Source: Micromonospora chalcea
GTDB taxonomy: Bacteria > Actinomycetota > Actinomycetes > Mycobacteriales > Micromonosporaceae
Reading direction: 5' to 3'
NCBI RefSeq assembly: GCF_002926165.1
Contig: NZ_MAGP01000135.1
Location: forward strand, 1 to 45,135
Length of the DNA: 45,135 bases
The notes under the pieces are model-generated. The model had not been told where the DNA came from. It saw only the letters and a program-made list of their open reading frames with translations, and made no database searches. The stretch's first letter is position 1; the number at the start of each line of letters is the position of its first letter. Below, piece by piece: positions 22,837-30,772 of this stretch. Position numbers and translations under genes: made by a program.

Positions 22837-24549
22837 TCAGCTTGTGAGGGTGTAGGTGCCCTCTCGGGGGACCGTCACCGTTGTCCACTTGCCGTCTTGG
22901 GTGACTTCGGCGCCGCCTGAGGCGGTCAGCCAGCGATCGTGGCGGACCCGGATCGGGATCGGGCCGGGGGCGGGGGCGCGGAACGTGATCGAGGCGCCGT
23001 CCTGGCTGATCAGCTCACCCGGCGCGCCGACGATCGGGGTGGGCTCGGCCACCGCGTACAGCTTCCAGTGCCGGTCCGACCAGACCTCGGTCAGGTACGG
23101 CAGGCCCGTCTCCACCAGCTCCGCCTCGGATCGCCCCACCCAGGAGAACTCGGCGTCGGGCACTGCCACGTACTGCACCGCGTTGTCGGCCAGCCAGTCC
23201 CGGTAGGTGACGGGGGTCAGCGGAATGCCGGTGCCGTCCGCGCCGGGCACCGTGGTGAAGAACAGCGGATTGCGGTCGATGTCGGCCTGGCGTAGCCAGC
23301 CCCGGGCCAGCGGCACCTCGCCCATCCGGGCCGCCTCCCAGTAGTTGCGGGTCGGCGGTACCTCCACCCGTCCGGTGAGCCCGCGCCGGGCCAGTTCAGC
23401 GCGCAACGGCGCGTAGTACGCCGGGTCGGCCGTCGGGTCGTCGGCGCTGCGCAGGTCGGCGGTGACCACCGGCGGCTGCCACCAGCAGACGACGGCGAGC
23501 AGGCCGGCCAGCCCGGCCGCTCCGACCGCCCGGCGGGCCCGGCCCGCGCCGAGCCGGCCCGCGTCGAGCCGGCCGCCGAGTCGGCTCGCGGTGAACCGTG
23601 CCGGTGGCGTCGCCGCGGCGGCCAGCAGCGGCAGCGCGAACATCACCACCAGGCGGGTGGCGTTCAGCCCGACCGGGGTGGGCAGCAACGCCGACGCCAG
23701 CACCCCGGCCGCGGACAGCAGCGCGCCCACCCGCACCGGCCGGTACGTCACGAGCGCCGCGACCAGCAGGCTCGTCACCACGGCGTGCACGGTGTCGGTG
23801 CGGCTGATGTTCATCCAGCCGCCCTCGCCGAACAGCAGCCCGGTCACGGTGAGCGGTCCGGCCGCGGGTACGGCGAGCAGCAGGCCGTCGGCGTACCGGC
23901 GGCTCAGGAGCAGCGCGACGCCGGCGAGCCCGACGAACAGCCCGGCCACCGGGCTGGCCGCGGAGGCGAGCAGCGCGGCGACAACGGCGGCGACGGCCGC
24001 CCAGACGCTCCGGCCCGCCCAGATGCCGACGGGGGAGGCCGGCGCGCCGGGGCCGGCCGGACCAGCAGCGGCACCGGCCGCAACGGCACCGGTGCCGGAG
24101 GCGTCGACGGCGGCAGCACGTCGGGCGGGCACGGTGAGCGCGAGCAGCGCGGCCAGGCCGAACGCGACGCCGAGGGCGTACGTGACCCGGCCGGAGACCA
24201 GGTTGCCGGCGATCGTGACCACGCCGACCAGGCTGCCGAGCAGCGGTCGGGGCACCCGGGTCCGCACCAGCAGGGCGGCGAACGCGGCGGCGGAGGCGAG
24301 CAGGGCCAGCGCGCCGGTGACGCGTACGCCGAGCAGCGCCATCAGCGGCGGCGAGACGAGGCTGTAGCCCCACGGGTGCACGCCGCCGTACCAGCGCAGG
24401 TCGACCAGGGCGGACGGGTGCGCGGCGAAGAAGTCGGCGCGGGCGACCTGGGCGGACAGGTCCGAGCCGGTGACCGGCAGCGTGAGGTGGAGCACGGCGA
24501 GGACGAGCGCGAACGCGGCGGACACCGCCACTACCCGACCACCCCGCAT
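22837..24549 (-). CDS. Polytopic membrane protein with extracytoplasmic C-terminal domain
   Basis: A 570-aa protein with about ten or more hydrophobic segments over residues 1-370. A soluble C-terminal part (YYAPLRAELARRGLTGRVEV onward, about 190 residues) ends in a beta-rich RAPAPGPIPIRVRHDRW region. This layout is like GT-C-fold glycosyltransferases or YfhO-like proteins. An N-terminal loop acidic residue (SAQVARADFFAAHP) is seen, but no diagnostic motif. ATG 24549 with AGGAGGTGGG upstream is chosen, although the frame stays open to 25815. It is divergent from two MptB-like genes 36 bp away, suggesting a shared role in cell-envelope glycan assembly. Confidence 0.7.
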   Translation of the reverse strand: MRGGRVVAVSAAFALVLAVLHLTLPVTGSDLSAQVARADFFAAHPSALVDLRWYGGVHPWGYSLVSPPLMALLGVRVTGALALLASAAAFAALLVRTRVPRPLLGSLVGVVTIAGNLVSGRVTYALGVAFGLAALLALTVPARRAAAVDASGTGAVAAGAAAGPAGPGAPASPVGIWAGRSVWAAVAAVVAALLASAASPVAGLFVGLAGVALLLSRRYADGLLLAVPAAGPLTVTGLLFGEGGWMNISRTDTVHAVVTSLLVAALVTYRPVRVGALLSAAGVLASALLPTPVGLNATRLVVMFALPLLAAAATPPARFTASRLGGRLDAGRLGAGRARRAVGAAGLAGLLAVVCWWQPPVVTADLRSADDPTADPAYYAPLRAELARRGLTGRVEVPPTRNYWEAARMGEVPLARGWLRQADIDRNPLFFTTVPGADGTGIPLTPVTYRDWLADNAVQYVAVPDAEFSWVGRSEAELVETGLPYLTEVWSDRHWKLYAVAEPTPIVGAPGELISQDGASITFRAPAPGPIPIRVRHDRWLTASGGAEVTQDGKWTTVTVPREGTYTLTS

Positions 24550-24585
24550 GCCCACCTCCTGATCGCGAACCACCGTACTGGCAGC

Positions 24586-25998
24586 ATGTCGGGCGTGCCT
24601 CACCACCTCTCGCGTTGGATCGGCCTGGCGGGTTCGGTGCTGCTCGCCGTGGCCGCGTTCCTCGGCGGCGCCCTGCCCGACGGCGAGTTGCGTCCCACCC
24701 CGGTCAGCATCTGGCAGGGCCCGAACGGGCCGCTGATCATCGCGTTGTGGCTGGTCGGCACCGGGCTGCTGGCGTGGGCGTGGTGGTCGTTGCGGGACCG
24801 GGTGCCGTCGTCGCGCTGGGTGCTGGTCACAGTCGCGCTGTGGCTGCTGCCGATGCTCGTCGCGCCGCCGCTGGGCAGCCGGGACGTGTACGCGTACGCC
24901 TGCCAGGGCGCCAGTTTCTCGGCCGGGATCAACCCCTACGAGCAGGGCGTGTCGGCGCTGCCCTGCCCCTGGCTGGACACCATCTCCTACATCTGGCGGG
25001 ACACCCCGGCGCCGTACGGGCCGCTGTTCGTGCTGCTCGCCGGTGCGGTGGTGGAGGCGACCGGGTCGCTGCTCGGCGCGGTCGCGCTGTTCCGGCTGCT
25101 CGCCGTGGCCGGGGTGGCGCTCACCGCGTGGGCGCTGCCGGTGCTGGCCCGCCGCTGCGGGGTGCCGCCGCGGCGGGCGCTGTGGCTGGCGCTGGCCAGC
25201 CCGCTGGTGCCCGTGCACCTGATATCCGGCGCGCACAACGACGCGCTGATGATCGGCCTGCTCGTGGCCGGGCTGGCAGTGGTGGCGGCCCGGCCGGGGC
25301 GGCCCTGGCCGCTGCTCGCCGGTGGGGCGCTGCTCGGACTCGCGGCCGCCGTCAAGGTCACCGCGCTGGTCGTGATGCCGTTCGCCGCGCTCGCCGCCAT
25401 CGTCGGGGCGTACCGGATCAGGTCGCTGGTCCGCGACGGTGGGTGGGTGGTCGGCGGATCGCTCGTGGCGCTGGCCGGGGTGACGCTCGTCTCCGGCCTG
25501 GGGCTGGGGTTCATCAGCGGGCTGGAGCAGGGCAGCCTGGTGGTGGCCTGGACGTCGCCGCCGACAGCGGTGGGGCAGACCGTCGGCTATCTGCTGGCGC
25601 CGTTCGGGGTGCACGTCGACGCGCTGCCGGTGACCCGGGCGATCGGCATGGTCGTGCTGGTCGGGGTGCTGATCTGGCTGTGGTTCCGCTCGTTGCGTCG
25701 CGGTGAGCCGTTCTGGCACGCCGCGCTGGCGCTCACCGCCACCGTCGCGCTGTCCCCGCTGTTCCACCCCTGGTACTGGCTGTGGCCGCTGGCGATGCTG
25801 GCTGCCACCGCGCACCGCACGCTCTGGTTCTCGATCGTCACCGTGGTGTCGTCGTTCCTGGTGCTCGCCGACGGAACCGGGCTGGCCCGGTACAGCAAGA
25901 TGCCCGGTGCGCCGCTGATGACGCTGTTCGTGATCGGCGTGGTCGTCTGGTTGGTACGGTCGGCTCGCAAGGGCCGGCAGCCGGTTCCCGCGGACTGA
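24586..25998 (+). CDS. MptB-like GT-C mannosyltransferase (copy 1)
   Basis: A 470-aa polytopic membrane protein with about 11-13 hydrophobic helices. It shows features of polyprenol-phosphomannose-dependent alpha-(1,6)-mannosyltransferases: the early loop PPLGSRDVYAYACQG, the RDTPAPYGPLFVLLAG segment, SGAHNDALMIGL and FHPWYWLWPL. The acidic residues in GSRDVYAY and GAHNDAL are likely catalytic or metal-binding. It probably elongates a lipomannan-like or other mannan envelope polymer at the outer membrane face. The start may be ATG 24586 or GTG 24595. It is followed 11 nt later by a paralogue. Confidence 0.82.
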   Translation: MSGVPHHLSRWIGLAGSVLLAVAAFLGGALPDGELRPTPVSIWQGPNGPLIIALWLVGTGLLAWAWWSLRDRVPSSRWVLVTVALWLLPMLVAPPLGSRDVYAYACQGASFSAGINPYEQGVSALPCPWLDTISYIWRDTPAPYGPLFVLLAGAVVEATGSLLGAVALFRLLAVAGVALTAWALPVLARRCGVPPRRALWLALASPLVPVHLISGAHNDALMIGLLVAGLAVVAARPGRPWPLLAGGALLGLAAAVKVTALVVMPFAALAAIVGAYRIRSLVRDGGWVVGGSLVALAGVTLVSGLGLGFISGLEQGSLVVAWTSPPTAVGQTVGYLLAPFGVHVDALPVTRAIGMVVLVGVLIWLWFRSLRRGEPFWHAALALTATVALSPLFHPWYWLWPLAMLAATAHRTLWFSIVTVVSSFLVLADGTGLARYSKMPGAPLMTLFVIGVVVWLVRSARKGRQPVPAD

Positions 25999-26009
25999 GG
26001 AGTGTGCCG

Positions 26010-27497
26010 GTGAGCGAGGTCGACGGACCGGTCCGGCCGATCGCCGCCGCCGTCGCCCGCTACGCCGGTCTCGCCGGGGCGGTGCTGCTCACCGTCGCCG
26101 GGTGGCTCGGCGGCGCGCTGCCCGGCCCGCCCCCGCGCAGCACGCTCGCCGCGATCTGGGCGGCCCCGAACGGGCCGCTGACGCTCGGCTGCTGGCTGGC
26201 CGGGACGCTGCTGCTGGTCGGCGCCTGGTGGTCGCTGCGGTGGGGCGCGCCGTCCGGCCGATGGGCGTACGTGACCGCCGGGCTCTGGTCGCTGCCGCTG
26301 CTCGCCGCGCCGCCGATCGGCAGCCGCGACGTCTACTCGTACGCCTGCCAGGGCTGGACGTGGACGCAGGGCCTCAGCCCGTACCGGGTGGGGGTCGCGG
26401 CGGCTGGCTGCCCGTGGACCGACTCGGTGTCGCCGATCTGGCGGGACACCCCGGCGCCGTACGGGCCGTTCTTCGTGCTGCTGGCCGGGCTCGCCGTCCT
26501 CGCCGGCGGCGGCCTGATCGGGACCGTCGTGGCGCTGCGGCTGATAGCGGTGGCCGGGGTGCTTCTGGCCGCGCTGTGCCTGCCCGGGCTGGCCCGGGCC
26601 GCCGGGGTGCCCATCCGCCGGGCCGCCTGGCTGGTGCTCGCCTGCCCCCTGGTCGGCGTACACCTGGTGGCCGGCGCGCACAACGACGCGCTCGCGCTCG
26701 GCCTGCTCCTGCTCGGCCTGCTGGTGCTGGTCCGCCTGCCGGGCAAACCGCGCGCGCTGCTGGTCGCCGGGGTGCTGCTCGGCCTGGCCGTGGCGGTGAA
26801 GGCGGTGGCGGTGGTGGCGCTGCCGTTCGCGGCGCTCGCCGCCGTGCTCGGCCGCTACACCTGGCGGGCGCTGCTGCGCGACGGCGGGCAACTGGCCGCG
26901 TCGGTGCTCGGCACGCTGCTCGTCGTCTCGCTCGCCACCGGCCTCGGGCTGGGCTGGATCGGCGGACTCGGCCACAGCGGCGACTCGCAGCAGTGGACCT
27001 CACCGCCCACCGCGATCGGGTTCGTCATCGACTACGCCGGCGAACTGGCCGGGCAGCGGCCCCGGGCGGTCCCGGTGGTGCGCGCCGTCGCGCTGGCGTT
27101 GCTGGCCGGGACCCTCGTCGCGCTCTGGTGGCGGGCGTGGACGACGCTGCGGCGGCTCAACGACGCCCGGCAGCGGGTCGCCCGGCTGACGCTGGCCCGG
27201 CCCCGGGTGGCGCTGCTCGGCGCGGGACTGGCGCTCGCCGCCACCGTGCTGCTCGCACCGGTCTTCCACCCCTGGTACGCGATCTGGCCGCTGACGCTGC
27301 TCGCGGTGGCGGCGGTGCCGCTGGCCCGGGAGGTGTGGTTCGTGGCCCCCTGCGCGGCGGTCTCGCTGCTCACGCTGCCCGACGGCACCAACCTGGCCCG
27401 GTTCACGAAGGCGCCCGGCGCGGTGCTGATGACGGTGCTGGTGGTGGTCGTCGCGGTGGCCGGCGTCCGGGCGGCACTGCGCCGCCGAGCCGCGTGA
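26010..27497 (+). CDS. MptB-like GT-C mannosyltransferase (copy 2)
   Basis: A 495-aa paralogue of the preceding gene with the same motifs in the same order: PPIGSRDVYSYACQG, WRDTPAPYGPFFVLLAG, AGAHNDALALGL and FHPWYAIWPL. GTG 26010 has GAGGAG 8 nt upstream. The intergenic gap is only 11 nt, so both are in one operon. A tandem duplication with divergence suggests two successive or linkage-specific mannosylation steps. This copy has an extra cytoplasmic loop (RAWTTLRRLNDARQRVARLT) that copy 1 lacks. Confidence 0.82.
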   Translation: MSEVDGPVRPIAAAVARYAGLAGAVLLTVAGWLGGALPGPPPRSTLAAIWAAPNGPLTLGCWLAGTLLLVGAWWSLRWGAPSGRWAYVTAGLWSLPLLAAPPIGSRDVYSYACQGWTWTQGLSPYRVGVAAAGCPWTDSVSPIWRDTPAPYGPFFVLLAGLAVLAGGGLIGTVVALRLIAVAGVLLAALCLPGLARAAGVPIRRAAWLVLACPLVGVHLVAGAHNDALALGLLLLGLLVLVRLPGKPRALLVAGVLLGLAVAVKAVAVVALPFAALAAVLGRYTWRALLRDGGQLAASVLGTLLVVSLATGLGLGWIGGLGHSGDSQQWTSPPTAIGFVIDYAGELAGQRPRAVPVVRAVALALLAGTLVALWWRAWTTLRRLNDARQRVARLTLARPRVALLGAGLALAATVLLAPVFHPWYAIWPLTLLAVAAVPLAREVWFVAPCAAVSLLTLPDGTNLARFTKAPGAVLMTVLVVVVAVAGVRAALRRRAA

Positions 27498-27499
27498 AA

Positions 27500-27539
27500 C
27501 GGCCGGGCCGGCTCCGCCATCGCGGAGCCGGCCCGGCCG
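27500..27539. terminator. Strong bidirectional terminator
   Basis: Perfect 18-bp arms (CGGCCGGGCCGGCTCCGC and its complement) with a 4-nt CATC loop lie between the mannosyltransferase operon and the convergent glnA. Confidence 0.85.
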
Positions 27540-27555
27540 GTGCTGACGAGCGTGC

Positions 27556-28980
<1,425 letters not shown>

Positions 28981-29022
28981 ACGTCCTCCTGGCAGGTCCA
29001 CTCCGGTAGCTAACTACTGGCG

Positions 29023-29028
29023 ACGCTA
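29023..29028 (-). promoter_or_regulatory. glnA -10 element
   Basis: TAGCGT on the minus strand (ACGCTA on plus), about 43 nt before the glnA start and immediately downstream of the GlnR boxes. Confidence 0.5.
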
Positions 29029-29038
29029 TGGCCGGGGG

Positions 29039-29076
29039 GTTGCCCGGCCGTGTCTCGTCTGTTTCCGCCGTGTTAC
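29039..29076 (-). promoter_or_regulatory. GlnR operator upstream of glnA
   Basis: Reading the minus strand, four 5-bp half-sites are each separated by exactly 6 nt: GTAAC, GAAAC, GACAC, GCAAC. This matches the actinobacterial GlnR box (gTnAC-n6-GaAAC, repeated). The last box ends about 10 bp before the -10, so the operator covers the -35 region. Confidence 0.8.
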
Positions 29077-29150
29077 GTCGCTTGCGGAGCGTCACTCCGG
29101 CACGCTCTGGTGGCGAATGTCGGATTTTTCGTCAGGGGTTGCGGCGGCGC

Positions 29151-29163
29151 TACCCTGGCCGCT
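29151..29163 (+). promoter_or_regulatory. Leaderless promoter of RDD gene
   Basis: TACCCT (29151-29156) lies 7 nt before GTG 29164. Confidence 0.5.
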
Positions 29164-29565
29164 GTGACCGATACCGCCGCCACACCGGTGCCGCCCGCCG
29201 CCGACCCCGCCTTCACCCCGCCCAGCCTCGGCCGCCGATTCGGCGCCCTGATCATCGACTGGGTGCTGTGCCTGATGGTCGCCCGGGCCTTCTCCGACCC
29301 GGTCCGCGACGGCTGGCCGCCGGTCCTGGTGCTGATCCTGGAGTACGGCTTCTTCATCGGCCTGTTCGCCCAGACCCCCGGCATGTACCTGACCCGGCTG
29401 CGCTGCGTCGCCTGGGCCGACGGCGGCCGGATCGGGCTGCTCCGCGGGCTGCTGCGCGGACTCCTGCTGGCCCTCGTCGTGCCGGCCCTGCTCATGGACG
29501 AGCACAAGCGCGGCCTGCACGACCGGCTCGCCGGCGCCGTCGTCACCGACGCGCCCCGCCGCTGA
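29164..29565 (+). CDS. RDD family membrane protein
   Basis: A 133-aa small membrane protein. RRFGALIIDWVLCLMV carries the Arg/Asp of the RDD domain, and the domain continues through TPGMYLTRLRCV to DEHKRGLHDRLAGAVVT. Three hydrophobic segments are visible. The function of the family is unclear; transport of small solutes or ions has been proposed. It is divergent from glnA and shares its intergenic control region, as in M. tuberculosis (Rv2219A beside glnA1, from memory). Confidence 0.88.
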   Translation: MTDTAATPVPPAADPAFTPPSLGRRFGALIIDWVLCLMVARAFSDPVRDGWPPVLVLILEYGFFIGLFAQTPGMYLTRLRCVAWADGGRIGLLRGLLRGLLLALVVPALLMDEHKRGLHDRLAGAVVTDAPRR

Positions 29566-29576
29566 CCCGCACAAGA

Positions 29577-29608
29577 AAGGAGCCGGCCCCGCACGGGACC
29601 GGCTCCTT
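29577..29608. terminator. Bidirectional hairpin terminator
   Basis: 15-bp arms AAGGAGCCGGCCCCG / CGGGACCGGCTCCTT with one mismatch and a 2-nt centre lie between the convergent RDD and DUF4191 genes. Confidence 0.8.
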
Positions 29609-29625
29609 CTCGCGTACGCCGAAGG

Positions 29626-30315
29626 TCAGCGACCCCGGGTCTGCCGGAACGCGCCACGCGGCGGCCGCATGTTCTTCGGGACCGCGCCCTTGGGCATCTG
29701 CGGCCGCGCCGTCAGCGCCTTGAGCCGCTTGTCGAGCGCGTTGACGTCCTTCGGGGACAGGGCGCGGGGCAGCCGCATCAGCGTCATCCGCAGCTTGCGG
29801 ACCGGCAGCTCACCCTCGCCCTGCCCGATCACGTAGTCGTGCAGCGGCGCCGTGCCGATCACCTTCGCCAGCCGGCGCTTCTCCTGGCCGAGCAGGCCAC
29901 GCACACGCTGCGGGTTCCCCTCGGCCAGCAGGATCACGCCCTGCCGGCCCACCACCAGGTGCACCATGTCCATCTGCGTGGTGGAACTGACCGCCGGGGT
30001 GACCCGCCAGTCGCCACGCATGCTCTCCATGATCTGCGCCGCCGCGCCCGGCTGCCCCTCCGCGGCGTTCATCATCGCCTTGTTGGAGCGCAGGTTGAGC
30101 ACGATCAGCACGGCCAGCATGGCCAGCAGGATGCCGATCGGAAGCCAGATCCAGCCCCAGGCGATCACCGCGACCACGGTGAGCGCGAGCGGGATCAGCA
30201 CCGCCGCCGCCGTCAGCGGCGCGAACCACTTGTCCTGCTTGGCGGTGAACCGGAACACCATCCCGATCTGCTTCAGCCGCTGGCCGAACGAGACCTTCTC
30301 CTGGGGCTTTGCCAT
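29626..30315 (-). CDS. DUF4191 family membrane protein
   Basis: A 229-aa protein with two adjacent transmembrane helices (about residues 32-75) and a basic cytoplasmic C-terminal part. It includes the family-like stretch VVGRQGVILLAEGNPQRVRG and a tail rich in Arg/Lys/Pro (KGAVPKNMRPPRGAFRQ). It is the counterpart of M. tuberculosis Rv2219, which also lies between lipA and glnA. Function unknown. Its place next to lipA is conserved across actinobacteria as I recall. Confidence 0.88.
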   Translation of the reverse strand: MAKPQEKVSFGQRLKQIGMVFRFTAKQDKWFAPLTAAAVLIPLALTVVAVIAWGWIWLPIGILLAMLAVLIVLNLRSNKAMMNAAEGQPGAAAQIMESMRGDWRVTPAVSSTTQMDMVHLVVGRQGVILLAEGNPQRVRGLLGQEKRRLAKVIGTAPLHDYVIGQGEGELPVRKLRMTLMRLPRALSPKDVNALDKRLKALTARPQMPKGAVPKNMRPPRGAFRQTRGR

Positions 30316-30530
30316 GCCGCAGAGTCTAGTGGTCGGCGCACGTCACGTTGATCCGTGGCCGCCTCTTCCGGAGCGGGCTGAGTACCTTACGGCCGCGCGG
30401 CCCCTCGTCGGCCCTCAGGTAAGGAGGCGGCGGGGGCAAAGATCAGGCGGCGTACCCATGTGCCGGGGGCACCTTCGCGCGAAAAGTGGATCTCGACAGC
30501 GACGACAGACCCACGACAGGGAGATCCGAC

Positions 30531-30701
30531 ATGTTCGGCAACGACGCGGAGTTCATCCTCAGCATCCACCGCAGCCACGCCTCCGAACTGCAGGCCGACG
30601 CGGCGCAGGACCGGCTGGCCCGGTCGCTGCCCCGACGGCACCCGCGCGGCTGGCTGAGCCGCCGACAGCACCACGCCCGCATCACCGACGCCCGCCGGTG
30701 A
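30531..30701 (+). CDS. Small basic ORF upstream of the LAL regulator
   Basis: A 56-aa basic protein starting at ATG 30531 with GGGAGA 6 nt upstream. The sequence begins MFGNDAEFILSIHRSHASEL and ends in an Arg/His-rich tail. I do not recognise it. The N-terminal half could form an amphipathic helix. It precedes the LuxR-type gene by 71 nt on the same strand and could be co-regulated with it. The 30316-30530 gap upstream has a short ACCTTAC/GTAAGG inverted repeat and no other gene. Confidence 0.5.
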   Translation: MFGNDAEFILSIHRSHASELQADAAQDRLARSLPRRHPRGWLSRRQHHARITDARR

Positions 30702-30772
30702 CCGCGCCGGCGGCCGTCCACCCCCCGATCGGCCGGGCCGGGCCGTCGGGGGGCCGTGGCATGCTCGACGGC

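Noticed and set aside
24550..25815. N-terminal extension of the 22837 membrane protein to 25815
   Set aside because: It would run antisense through the MptB-like gene; the ATG at 24549 has a strong ribosome-binding site and a membrane-protein start.
26010..27497. GTG 26004 as the start of the second mannosyltransferase
   Set aside because: It would leave only about 2 nt between the GAGGAG ribosome-binding site and the start; GTG 26010 has normal spacing.
30381..30424. ACCTTAC/GTAAGG inverted repeat before the 56-aa ORF
   Set aside because: Arms of only 6-7 bp with a long loop; chance is likely in a region of this size.
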